Source of the DNA: Coniferiporia sulphurascens
Taxonomy: Eukaryota; Basidiomycota; Agaricomycetes; Hymenochaetales; Hymenochaetaceae
Assembly (NCBI GenBank): GCA_002794785.1
Contig: NBBA01000007.1
Location: 1-64,000 of the forward strand
Direction of reading: 5' to 3'
DNA length: 64,000 bases
Each line of letters begins with the position of its first letter. Position 1 is the first letter of the stretch. The notes under the pieces were generated by a model. The model saw only the letters and a list, made by a program, of their open reading frames with translations. It ran no database searches and was not told where the DNA came from. Positions 12,582-22,400 of this stretch are shown here, piece by piece. The position numbers were made by a program, and so were the translations under genes.

Positions 12582-14098
12582 CTAGTACATCCTCACGACA
12601 CCATCGTCGCATGCAACCCATATACCGCCGCCTTCGGTAGTTGTTATCGCCCTGACAGCGTCACAGTCGCCTCCGCCCGCGAGTTCCGCGAGTACCTCAG
12701 GTCCATTCGGCCGTATTCCAGCAACAAAAGGTAATCCATCTTCCGTAACAACTGCCAGAGCTTCATCTGTCGTCCCTTCGCCGTTTTCCGTAACAGCGTC
12801 TCTAGTAACGATGGCAAGACCCTCGATACTTGCAGAATTTCGCTGGAAGGAGCACAATGGAGAGGCGAGCCACCGAGTATCGTACACAGTTATGACACCC
12901 GACAGAGAGCCCGTTGCGAGGAGGGAAGATCGAGGGGAGTACGAGATAGTGTTAAGAGCGCCATGCTTCCGGTGGTCTGGAGCGGTAGACGAATGGAACG
13001 CCGAGAGCTTGGTACCAAGGTCTATGCATTCGAAATTGCCGTCTTGAAGTGCGAGAAACACAAGTTTATTGCCTGTGTCAACTTCCCGCGAGTCTGGCTG
13101 CAATGCTTGGGCCAGAGGGGCGCTGTCTTCACGACTCACAGGCGGAGGTTCCCAGCTGTCATTCCGATCCCCCAGACATATGGCGTTTATAGGTGAGTAA
13201 CCCCGTGAACCCACCACTCTAATTTGCGTGCTACCACCGACGTCCCACAGTCGCATTGTTCCATCCTTCGCGGCTGAGAGAACATTCCGTCCGCGCGAGA
13301 TGATCGCAGTGTCCGTCACCGCCCTGATGTGACCTTTCAGCGCACGTACAGACTTGGGTGGTGCGGAAAGGGCGGGGTCGGAATCGAGAACATGAAGTGT
13401 GAAGTCGGCGCTGGCGGAGAGAAGGACGCGCGAGGAAGGGAAGTATCGGAGAGATGAGATTGCAGTACCGGATAGATGTGGCGAATATGTAAGCGGTTGG
13501 GCAACGGGGCTGCTGCTTTGTCGTGAAGGTGTGAGATTGAGCGGGAGGCGGCGAATGACGCCATCTACATAACCAACAGCGATCTGTGTGAGGTCTGGAG
13601 ACACAGAGAGAGCTGTAATTTGTTTCGTCTTTCGATTTCTGGTGTAAGCAAACTGAAGAAATCGGGTCTGTTGGTATATTGAAGCACACCTTTCCGTCGT
13701 CCCTCAAACCCCGAATCACATGCTTGGGAACACGGATAGCAGTAGGCGGGATGGCAAGCGAAGGACATGAAGCCGTGTATTGTCCCTAAGATCGGAGGTC
13801 TCTGTCTACCTCCTCATACTCGTAGTCCATGAGGCGAGCTCACCTTTGTTGCTCTTTCGAGAAAGACGCCACCACGACAGGTCAACTCTGCTGCTCTGTT
13901 TCCGCCTTCCCTCTTCTCCCCAAGCGAAATGCGCACTTTTCCGTGCACAGAGTGCTCTCCAGTCTTGTAGCAAGATACCCAAACGTCTTCTTCTGGGATT
14001 ATTCCGTCGTACACATCCGCGATGACGGTCTGAAAATCATGTTGTGTGGACACAATGGGAAGGACGATTGGACCATTTGCGTTTGGCGAGGAAGCCAT
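12582..14098 (-). CDS. PAAF1/Rpn14-like WD40 protein (proteasome assembly)
   Basis: PAAF1 (yeast Rpn14) is a WD40 chaperone that holds base ATPases during 26S proteasome assembly, in cytosol and nucleus. Three exons: 14098-13844, 13785-13690 and 13652-12582. Lengths 255, 96 and 1071 nt keep one frame and give 473 residues, somewhat long for the family. WD units are clear: LSASADFTLHVLD, RALKGHIRAVTDT, GTMRLWDV, HGALNTISYSPR, GVITVYDTRW and a final GGGIWVACDDGVVRMY before TAG 12582-12584. The assignment to PAAF1 rests on overall layout and the RALKGHIRAVTD region and is less certain than the fold. Its upstream region is now occupied by a retrotransposon that also separates it from the divergent ABC transporter. 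Confidence 0.78.
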
Positions 14099-14556
14099 TG
14101 ATTCTGGTCGATAAGATACAACCAGTTCTCCAAATGAGAATGATAATTTGAGAGCAGGCAGGCTTCAATTAGAAAGAAATATATGGCAAGTTCGAATTTT
14201 GCAGATTAAACTGATGCTATTTGGCGAGCGGCGATCTAGCGGAATCGTCGTCTGGTCAAAAATCGCGTGACCGATGGCGTGGACATAAATAGATTGATAT
14301 GTCAGCGCACCATATGAGACAGTCTGAACTCTGAGCCGCTCGTATGTATTTGTCTAATACTCCAAAGTGCATTTGGCGACGGAAAAAGGAAGGACTCGAA
14401 TTTATTTCGACACAGGGGACTGATGGGCAGACGCAAATCCGGTGCACTTCCGCTGCACACAAATCCGCAGATAAAGGGTCGGAGACCATATGGCGCGTGG
14501 CTGAGACTGATACCGAGCCTGTCGGACCCGCGCGTAGTTGCCGGTCAAGTTGCTGA
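14099..14556. promoter_or_regulatory. Upstream region of the WD40 gene, cut off by a retrotransposon
   Basis: 458 bp between the WD40 start codon (minus strand, 14098) and the insertion site at 14557. No ORF of note. Together with 19128-19407 it forms the ancestral bidirectional promoter region, about 750 bp before insertion. Confidence 0.5.
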
Positions 14557-14570
14557 CATGAAAGCTGACT
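14557..14570. repeat. Target site duplication, left copy
   Basis: CATGAAAGCTGACT here is identical to 19114-19127. The copies flank the non-LTR element: the left copy abuts the poly(A) tail (T-run on the plus strand, 14571-14585), the right copy abuts the 5' truncation. Confidence 0.93.
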
Positions 14571-14633
14571 TTTTTTTTTTTTTTTAAATGCATTTCTATA
14601 GCGCGTCATGACTATCTAGTACAAAATACGCTC

Positions 14634-14653
14634 CAGGGGCCTTTAGGCCCCTG
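14634..14653 (-). ncRNA. Stem-loop in the LINE 3' UTR
   Basis: A 9-bp stem (CAGGGGCCT / AGGCCCCTG) closes on a TT loop, about 110 nt after the ORF2 stop and 50 nt before the poly(A). In several LINE families a 3' UTR stem-loop is what the reverse transcriptase recognises; that role here is inferred from position. Confidence 0.5.
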
Positions 14654-14765
14654 TATTTAGTGAGATGGTGATTGTTATAGAGAGAATAAATCGTGATGGG
14701 ACGCCGTAAGCGGAGACGGGGGCTGGACGAGCCAGTGGTCAGGTAAAGTTTGTATGGTATCTGAC

Positions 14766-17700
14766 CTAGTTGCCGGTGGCAAAGCCTAGGGCAGAGATAT
14801 GCACCACAGTGGGGCCACCCGGGTCAAAGACGAGGATGGGTTCCGCCTCGAAGGCGGGGTGAGAGTCAAGGAAAGATGCCAAAATGGGGAGACCATCTTT
14901 AGAGAACCATTGGGCTTCGGTGGATGGTATGGGGGTCTTCCACACCGCTCGTCGGGCGGGGAGGGTGTTAGGGCAGGAGAGCAGGAGGTGGGCTCGCGTC
15001 TCCGGGACATGGCAGAATGGGCACATGGGATCGCGTCCCGGAATCCGTCCAAAGTACGCGCCAAAACCGGCGTGACCTAGGAGTGTCCGGAAAACTTTAC
15101 ACTTAGTGCGACGACCGAGTGTGAGGTTCTGCATTAGGGCGGACGGCTTGGTCGAGGGATTTACCGTGACACCCATAGAATGGGCATCCGAAGTCCCTCG
15201 GGATTTCCGGCAGGCAGAGGCCCAGTCAGATTTCCATTGAGTAAGTGCCGTCGAAGAGGCAGCTTCCCTAAGGAAGCGGATGGTAGGCGGGAACGGTGTG
15301 GCGCCCGGAGGAGGGTTGTCTGCTACGCCACAGGCGAGGACGTCGGCAAATTCGTTGCCTTCCACGTCGGAGTGTCCCGGAACCCAGTGTAAGTGAAAGA
15401 AAACACGGGGGAATCGCTTAGTAGCAATTTTGAGGCACTTCCGAATGAAGAGGGCGACATTCACGCCTGGGGCCGGACGAGGGTCTGCGAGGAGCGTGAG
15501 TGCAACTTCGCAGTCGGTGTAGATTTCCACCTGGGTAACATCCGGGTGTAAATCAAAAGAGTATGCCAGTAGCCAAGCGGCGTCGGCAAGGGCGGCGAGT
15601 TCACAGTCAGTAGCGTGGACGGATGAACCAAGATAGGTTTCGCGGGTGAGGACGGACTCCCCACGATAGAACCAGACGCCGGCGGCACCGCCGGCGTAAG
15701 AGGATGGGGACGTTCCTTTGCGGGAACCGTCGGTATAAATGAGAAGACGGGTGGGGACGTCTTTCAGCCGGTCAATAAGGCCATGGTGTGACTGAATGAG
15801 TGCATCCCGCGCTTCTTGAGAGTGGTCAATCGCCTGGTCTATGCTTACGTGTCTTAGTGAGGGTAACGCAATCCATGGAGGGCGAGTGTAGCGAGGGACC
15901 CGTTCGCAGCCAGGTGGGACCCTGTTGACGAACGAGGAGGTAATGGATCCTTTACGGGAAGACCGTAAGGGTAGGAGGGTGTGCGTGGTAGTAAGGTACC
16001 GAATAGCAGCACGAGTTTTGGTGCGCTCTAGTCTGAGGGGGATAGGCAAAATGGAGGCAAGGACTTCAGAGGGGCCGCGTGGGGACGTGCGCCAAGATCC
16101 AAGGATACGGCGACACGCCGCGGACTGTACCAAAGTCATTTTATCACATTTGCCTTTTTGCCGCATGCCAGTAAACCAAAGAGGAGACCCCCAAAGGAGA
16201 ACTGGCAGGATGCACCCGATATAGAGACGACGTAGGTGGAGCGGGTCGAGGCCGCGAAGGGTGTTGCCGAGGAGTTCCAAGGCACGAAGGGAGGACATGG
16301 CTTTGAAGCACATGCATTGGACGTGTTCCGTAAACAGCAATTGCGCGTCGAAAAAGATACCCAGCCAGCGGAAAGGCCTGGAGGGGACTATGCGAAGGGG
16401 CGAGAGGCCCTGGCGCGGCAGGTGTATAGGGTGAATAAGGGAGTCCTCGCGTAGGTCACGCCGACGGGTCCAGTGGATGAGCTCAGATTTGTCATCATCC
16501 AGGGAGAGGCCGAGGGCACGGCATGCAGCAGAGAACGAGAGGTATGCCTTTTCGAGGCGGGCGACGTTAGTCGCAATGGAACTCGAAGAGGTGGTAAGGA
16601 GGTGGTCGTCCACGTATGTGCGGACTAGCACGAGAGGGTCGGTAGCCTGAAGTGAGGTGAGAAGGCTTGTCGCAAACAAGGCAGACAGTATGGGAGAAAT
16701 GGGAGAGCCCTGAGGGACCCCCATATTAGGTATGGGGGTCAGGGCGTCGGTGAAACCGTCAAAAGAGAGGGCCACTCGGCGATCTGAAACAAAGGACATG
16801 ACCCAGGAGATAAGAAGAGGGGGAAACCCTAGTTCAAGGAGGACCGAACGTAGGCGGGAATGTTGGACAGAAGGGAAGAACCCCGCCACGTCTACCGCAA
16901 GTGCTGTGGTGACGTGGTGTCGGGCCCAGGCCGTCTCAATTTCGTTTACGAGGTCAGAGGAGGCATCCAAAATGCCCGATTTTTGACGGGTGCCGAATTG
17001 GGAGGGGGGGAGTGCACCTAGTTCGTTGGCAATGAACTGGATGCGGTTAGCGATAATCTTCTCGAGGAGTTTGCCCATAGTTTCCTCGAGAGTGATGGGG
17101 CGGTATGCGTTTAGCGCGGTCGGGTCCTTCTTATTGAGTTTTCGGAGCATCACCACCTTTGCATCCTTCCAAGGACGGGGGTGGTGCCCAGCATCCAGGC
17201 ATTCATTATAGAGTGCGAGGAGTGGGACGCTGTGGACGGCATGCAGGCTTTTCAGGGCCTGGTAGCCGACACCGGTAATGCCCGGGGCGCTCGAGTTCGA
17301 GGTGAGATTGAGGGCGTGATCCAACTCTTCCATAAGGATGGGGTGGTTACGCATGGGGCGGGCACCGACAAAGGAATATGTCGGCGGGATGGCGGCAGAC
17401 GGTTGGGTACCGAAATACTTAGACCGGAAGGCAGAAGCCTTCTCTGCAGGGGAGTTCGCAGTGGAGTGTCCGTGCACTAGGGCGGGTATAGGGGCACGGC
17501 GCGTGCCCATTGCCCATTTTGCCATTGGCCAGATTTTGTCTGGCTTGACAGAAGCTGTGAACGAATCAGCCCAGTTGCGTTTAGCACGGCGAAAGATACC
17601 AGCCGACTGGCGTCGGAGCATGGTACGTGTCGCCGGGGTAGCTCCGCGCAAGGCGACCATGTGAGCACGGCAGGAGGTATCCCACCACTTGACCTTGTGA

Positions 17701-18686
17701 CCTCCTGCCTTCGAAGAAGACGGGGGGTGTGAGGAATCAGTGGCGAGAACCAGCGCATCGTGTATGGCGGCAACCTTGACGTCCAGGAGGTGGGGCGTGG
17801 CGCCTGAGAGGGCGAAGGCGGCAGTGAGTGGAGCATCGAGAGCTTCCAACCATTCAGTAGAGAGCGAGTCATCATACCGTGGGTGGAGGAAGGGGTCAAT
17901 GAATGGTTCAGAAGATGTGGGGAGAGACCATGTGATAACAGCATGGTCGGATCCGGATGGGGTATCCCAGGATCGTGTCCAAGAATCGCCCAAAGCGAGG
18001 TCCTCTAATGATGGAGAAGCCCACGCAAGGTCGATGACTGATTCTGAAAACTGGGTAGTTGGGCGTCGCCGAGTATCGAAGCCCGGCTGATTAAGGAGGT
18101 GCATGGCGTTAGCGGCCGCCCAGTGTTCTAGCGGACGGGCTTTTTGCGCGTCGCTTGTCGAATGGGTGCCATGGTCCCAGTGGATAGAGTGGAGGTTAAA
18201 GTCCCCAGCAACTAGCCAGTGTGCACGCAAGGGTAGCTCGAGCAGAGCAAGAGAGGAGATGGTATCCTTTTTATTCGCATCATGATTGTACAAATTAGTG
18301 ACAAAAAGTGGCCCAAGGCCAGTGTCAAAAATTAGCGTGATTATGTCGCGAGATGGGGAGCGCGAAGCATCTAGCACCACTCGGGACAGAGGGATATCCT
18401 GGCGAACCAGTGTGACCACACGCGGACGTGTTAGTTCGGTGTTCCCCGCAGAGGGGGGAACAAAGACGTGGTAGTTGGGCATGGCGGGGAAACCAAAGAC
18501 TGGCGTACCTGCTGCGTCCAACATAGAAGGGGAGGTACCGATGGGATACCAAGGGGGTTCCTGAAGTAAAATGACCGCAGGTATAGGGGGGGCACCGGGG
18601 GCAGACGAGAAGGAGTGGACAAGTGCTTCGACGTGCACTCGGGACGTTGCAACGTTGTGTTGCATGAACGTCCAGGGACTACTCAT
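14766..18686 (-). CDS. LINE ORF2: APE endonuclease, reverse transcriptase, RNase H
   Basis: Uninterrupted ORF, about 1,300 residues from the ATG at 18684-18686 (MSSPWTFMQHN). An in-frame ATG at 18725 gives 1,319; residue numbers below count from it. Endonuclease: LLQEPPW (about 56), GDFNLHS (about 172), SDHAVI (about 258). RT: motif A AVDVAGFFPS, motif B GVPQGSPISP, motif C YVDD (about 703). RNase H: IYTDGSRKGT (about 993), then DCELAALADA, IYTDCEVAL and WVPGHSDVEGNEFAD. A C-terminal CCHC finger CPFCHVPETRAHLLLSC sits near 1230. Every catalytic residue expected is present. The start overlaps the ORF1 stop in the string ATGAGTAG, as expected for translation by reinitiation. Confidence 0.95.
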   Translation of the reverse strand: MSSPWTFMQHNVATSRVHVEALVHSFSSAPGAPPIPAVILLQEPPWYPIGTSPSMLDAAGTPVFGFPAMPNYHVFVPPSAGNTELTRPRVVTLVRQDIPLSRVVLDASRSPSRDIITLIFDTGLGPLFVTNLYNHDANKKDTISSLALLELPLRAHWLVAGDFNLHSIHWDHGTHSTSDAQKARPLEHWAAANAMHLLNQPGFDTRRRPTTQFSESVIDLAWASPSLEDLALGDSWTRSWDTPSGSDHAVITWSLPTSSEPFIDPFLHPRYDDSLSTEWLEALDAPLTAAFALSGATPHLLDVKVAAIHDALVLATDSSHPPSSSKAGGHKVKWWDTSCRAHMVALRGATPATRTMLRRQSAGIFRRAKRNWADSFTASVKPDKIWPMAKWAMGTRRAPIPALVHGHSTANSPAEKASAFRSKYFGTQPSAAIPPTYSFVGARPMRNHPILMEELDHALNLTSNSSAPGITGVGYQALKSLHAVHSVPLLALYNECLDAGHHPRPWKDAKVVMLRKLNKKDPTALNAYRPITLEETMGKLLEKIIANRIQFIANELGALPPSQFGTRQKSGILDASSDLVNEIETAWARHHVTTALAVDVAGFFPSVQHSRLRSVLLELGFPPLLISWVMSFVSDRRVALSFDGFTDALTPIPNMGVPQGSPISPILSALFATSLLTSLQATDPLVLVRTYVDDHLLTTSSSSIATNVARLEKAYLSFSAACRALGLSLDDDKSELIHWTRRRDLREDSLIHPIHLPRQGLSPLRIVPSRPFRWLGIFFDAQLLFTEHVQCMCFKAMSSLRALELLGNTLRGLDPLHLRRLYIGCILPVLLWGSPLWFTGMRQKGKCDKMTLVQSAACRRILGSWRTSPRGPSEVLASILPIPLRLERTKTRAAIRYLTTTHTLLPLRSSRKGSITSSFVNRVPPGCERVPRYTRPPWIALPSLRHVSIDQAIDHSQEARDALIQSHHGLIDRLKDVPTRLLIYTDGSRKGTSPSSYAGGAAGVWFYRGESVLTRETYLGSSVHATDCELAALADAAWLLAYSFDLHPDVTQVEIYTDCEVALTLLADPRPAPGVNVALFIRKCLKIATKRFPRVFFHLHWVPGHSDVEGNEFADVLACGVADNPPPGATPFPPTIRFLREAASSTALTQWKSDWASACRKSRGTSDAHSMGVTVNPSTKPSALMQNLTLGRRTKCKVFRTLLGHAGFGAYFGRIPGRDPMCPFCHVPETRAHLLLSCPNTLPARRAVWKTPIPSTEAQWFSKDGLPILASFLDSHPAFEAEPILVFDPGGPTVVHISALGFATGN

Positions 18687-19116
18687 CAGCCGGGGGTGGG
18701 GCGAAAGAGGAACGGGCACGGCCACGCTGTTTGGGGCAGCTGGAAGAGTCGGCGCGGTGTTCGCCGGAACAATTCGAGCACTTGAAGGGATGGGTGCAGG
18801 GGGAGGAGGCCGGAAGGGCGTCGCGTACGCACCCCGGGCAGCGCATGCGGTGGTCGTCAGTACGATGACGGCCGGCGCAGATGAGGCACGACCAGGGGCG
18901 GTTCCTGCAGTTTTGAACCAGGTGGCCTAGTGCAGCGCATTTGATACACTGCATGAGGCGAGGGAGATCACGGCGGGCCACCAGTTTAAGCCGGCGGCCG
19001 AACATGTAGACGACGCGGTTCCTCGGGGTAGAGAGGATACTCGCAGAGCGGGCGCCCGTAGGGTCTTCGAAGGAGAAGGCGATCGGGGCAGACATGACGT
19101 CCTCACCCAGGAGCAT
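18679..19116 (-). pseudogene. LINE ORF1 C-terminal fragment with zinc knuckles
   Basis: Only the last 140 or so residues of the gag-like ORF1 remain. Three cysteine clusters are visible: CIKCAALGHLVQNC (classic CX2CX4HX4C, plus-strand about 18950), CLICAGRHRTDDH and CSNCSGEHRADSSSC. Such knuckles bind the element RNA in the ribonucleoprotein. The element ends at 19113; the in-frame ATG at 19114-19116 belongs to the host target duplication, not to the element. The upstream ORF1 domain is gone, so function is doubtful. Confidence 0.88.
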
Positions 19117-19127
19117 GAAAGCTGACT
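19114..19127. repeat. Target site duplication, right copy
   Basis: CATGAAAGCTGACT, identical to 14557-14570. It marks the 5' junction of the LINE and shows the pre-insertion sequence of the PAAF1-ABC intergenic region. Confidence 0.93.
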
Positions 19128-19407
19128 AGAAATTACGAATGGACAAATGAAATAAGGTAAACTAGGGCGATGTATGCACTCCAGTTTAAGGGACTGAAGG
19201 GACGACTGAGAAAGGAAAATCAGAGGGAAAACAAAATAAATAGACTTCCTTATCTCATCTTGATGGCCGCCGAAAGTTGCCGGACGCGTATTTCTGGCCG
19301 ACCAAAGGCAATAAATATAAGACGCCCTCCGAGTCGTCGTAAGCGTTCTGCAGTTCGCCATCGACTTCAGCGACTCTCACGCACGACACACAACGACGAC
19401 AGCGGCC

Positions 19408-22400
19408 ATGTTTGCCGTCTGCCCGTCGTCGCCAGGTCCTTTCGACTGGGCTGACCCTTGCGTCCGTGCCTCGTGGGCGGCCTTTGCCCCCGTTGGTCTC
19501 GTGCTCGTCTTTCTCGCACTTCGCATTCCTCTTCCTGCTTTCCTTCGCGTACTTGCCTCGCCCTTCCATTTGTTCCTCACATTACACGAAGCTGAGGCTC
19601 TAGATACAGATGAGAAGACACCTCTTACCCCAGAGCAACCGCAAACGGGGTCTTCATCCGGAAACACAGACCGCGTTCCGCTTTGGCTTACGCTCGTCCT
19701 CACTACTGTCGGTTTACTCGAGACAGGTGCTTGGCTTTCCGTAGGGACCTATCTCCTCGCTATAGATCACGAACAAGTCGATATTGCGGGCTCACTGCGC
19801 GCCATAGCTACCGCATTCGCTTGGCTCTACGCTGCGCTCGTCCCTCTCGTCCGTCCGTCCGCGACGCCCACTTCCAGCCTTTTCTCCCTTTATCTACTTC
19901 ACCTAATTGGTGGTACACTCCTTCTCGGTGGGGCTTTACTCGACGCACGCGTTGGTAGTGCGCCCCTTCCATCTACCCCCGCACTCATAGGATATGCACT
20001 TAACCTTGGAGCGGTAACGTTCTTGCTGCTCGTCCAGCTCAGCAGACCCCTTGGTCTGCCGAGCTCGGTGGTGGACAAGGCCGAGATTGGGAACAGAGTA
20101 AGCCCAGAGGATTACACGACTTTATGGGGTTGGGTGAGCTTCGGCTGGATCGTCCCCCTCGTCAGACGTGGGACGTACAACACGCTCAATGAAGATGACG
20201 TATGGGCACTCAGCGTTACAATGCGTTCACGTCCTGTATTCCGCAAATTTTCTGCGCTTCGAGAAGGTTCTTTAACATGGCGCATATGGCAGGCTAACTC
20301 GCTCGATATCATGTACGCGTCTTCCGCCAAATGCTTCGTATTAACGATCGTCGACTAACTATTTGAGCCGTATAGTCTTGATTTTGTGCTCACATTCGTT
20401 TCAGTTCTGTTCAACTATTCTGGCCCATATTTCCTCAAGTATGTTCTCCCTAGTATATGAAAAAACTATTAGCTGAAACCGTAGTTACGTAGGCGCATCA
20501 TTGACGCCATTGACAGTGGCGAGCCGGCCGCCCATGCACGCGCATACCTCTTTGCGGCGCTTATGTTCCTCGCACAGGCGGCTAAGGCTGAGGCAGATGT
20601 TCAGCATTTATGGTTTGGCCGTCGTGCGGCGGTTCGTATCCGTGGAGAGCTGATGGCAGCCATATACGACAAGGCATTAAAGAGACGTGACTTTTCGGGT
20701 ATCGTTGCGGCGAAGGATGTTGGGAAGGAAGGGGATAAGGGGAAGGATGATCCAAAGGCTGGTGCAGATATTGGCAAGATCGTTAACCTCATGTCGGCCG
20801 ACTCAAATCGCGTATGTGCAAGCATATATCCTCATTTTTCTCGTTTCGTCCTGATGATGTCCAACAGATTGCGATGATTATTTCGGGCATGTACTTTATA
20901 TATGGGGCTCCTTTCGGTGCGTTTCTGCTCGCCCTTGCCTGCTTAGCAGCTTTTATTGCCTGATATTGACATGAAACACAGAGATCATCATAGCCTGTAC
21001 GTTCCTCTACCAACTACTCGGCTGGAGCGCGTTCGCGGGTTTCCTTGTGTTGCTACTTGGCTGGCCTCTAAACTCTTTCATCGCCCGCCGCGCAATTCGG
21101 ATACAGAAAGGCGTTCTCGCTGCGCGTGACAAGCGCATGGGCGTGCTCAACGAGCTTATCGGTTCCGTAAGTGCTTATTACCATTTCGACTTGGTTTCTT
21201 CGATGATATGGGGCCGAGCCTGAACGATTTGACTTCCGCAGGTCAAATTTATCAAGTTCTTTGCCTGGGAAGAGCGATGGATTACGCGTACATTGGAGGC
21301 ACGCGCCAAGGAGCTCTCCTGGCTTGTGAAAAGTCGCTTCAACTCGGTGATGTTCCAAATGCTCTGGACAACTGCACCAATTCTCGTATCGGTCCTATCG
21401 TTCTTCACATATGTTGCCGGGGGAAGGGAATTGACCGTAGGAACTGCATTTACGGTGTGTCATCTTGTCCCTGGCCTGATGGGATTGGGTGCTGATTTAG
21501 GGGCTTTATAGGCCATCGCGCTGTTCAACATGATACGTGCCCCTCTGAACGTTATCCCAACATGGATCGTCCAAATTTTGCAGGTAATTCCTTCCATGCG
21601 GCTTTTAACCCGTTCTGAAATGACTGACTTTATTCGGTCTTGCTGTGCAGACTCGCGTCGCGCTTCAACGTATCGAGACATTCCTTGCAGAGGATGAGGT
21701 GGATGAACAGGTATCGATCATCAAGCGCGGAGGCGCCCGTCCTTATGCTGGTTCTTCGCCAGACGAGGGATTCGGTCTGCGTAACGCTTCGTTCAAGTGG
21801 AATGCCGTCGAAGAGAAAGGGAAAGACAAGGCAGACGACGATGCAAAGGGGAAGACCAACGGAAAGGCGAACGGGAAAAAAGGAAAGACCAGCGGGAATG
21901 ATGCAAAGGCCGAGCGTGATGTTGAAGCCGCGCTCGCTGAAGCATCGGAAGCGCTGAGCGTCGCTACTGCAGAGGCAGATCACCAGTTCGAGCTAAGCAA
22001 CATCTCGGTGATTTTTCCTGAGGGAGAACTTTCTGTTATCACTGGGCCGACTGCAAGTGGAAAAACAGCTCTGTTGGTAAGTACTTTCCCTTGAGCCCTC
22101 CAGTCGAAGTCGCAATTAATCAGTTTCCCTTAGCTTGCGCTGCTTGGCGAGATGACGCTTGTCCCCGGAGAAGGTGCAATCCTTATGTGTAAAGATCCAT
22201 CGCGCGCTGATGAGCATGGTCACACGCACACGCTGGCCTACGCTGCGCAGACGCCGTGGCTCCAACACCAGTCGATCCGCGAGAACATACTTTTCGGGGA
22301 TGTTTGTGACGAGGAGCGTTACGCAGCCGTTATCGACGCGTGCGCGCTTCGTCCGGATCTCGCTATTTTCGAGGACGGTGATGCAACAGAAATCGGTGCG

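Larger units (their letters stand above)
14571..19113 (-). mobile_element. 5'-truncated non-LTR (LINE) retrotransposon, Tad/I-group type
   Basis: A 4.5-kb element in minus orientation: the C-terminal part of ORF1 (zinc-knuckle protein), full ORF2, a 180-nt 3' UTR with a short hairpin (14634-14653) and a 15-nt poly(A). Flanking 14-bp duplications are identical and ORF2 is open from end to end, both signs of recent insertion. APE endonuclease plus RT plus RNase H in ORF2, with CCHC knuckles in ORF1, is the layout of the I group; in fungi this is typically the Tad clade, which I infer rather than see. Loss of the 5' end is the usual result of incomplete target-primed reverse transcription, so this copy probably lacks its own promoter. 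Confidence 0.93.

Noticed and set aside
14571..14585. T-run as a transcription terminator
   Set aside because: It is the poly(A) tail of the LINE in minus orientation, placed exactly next to the target duplication.
14786..18600. Many open frames on both strands inside the LINE
   Set aside because: They are shadows of the GC-rich ORF2; none carries a domain, whereas ORF2 has all catalytic motifs.
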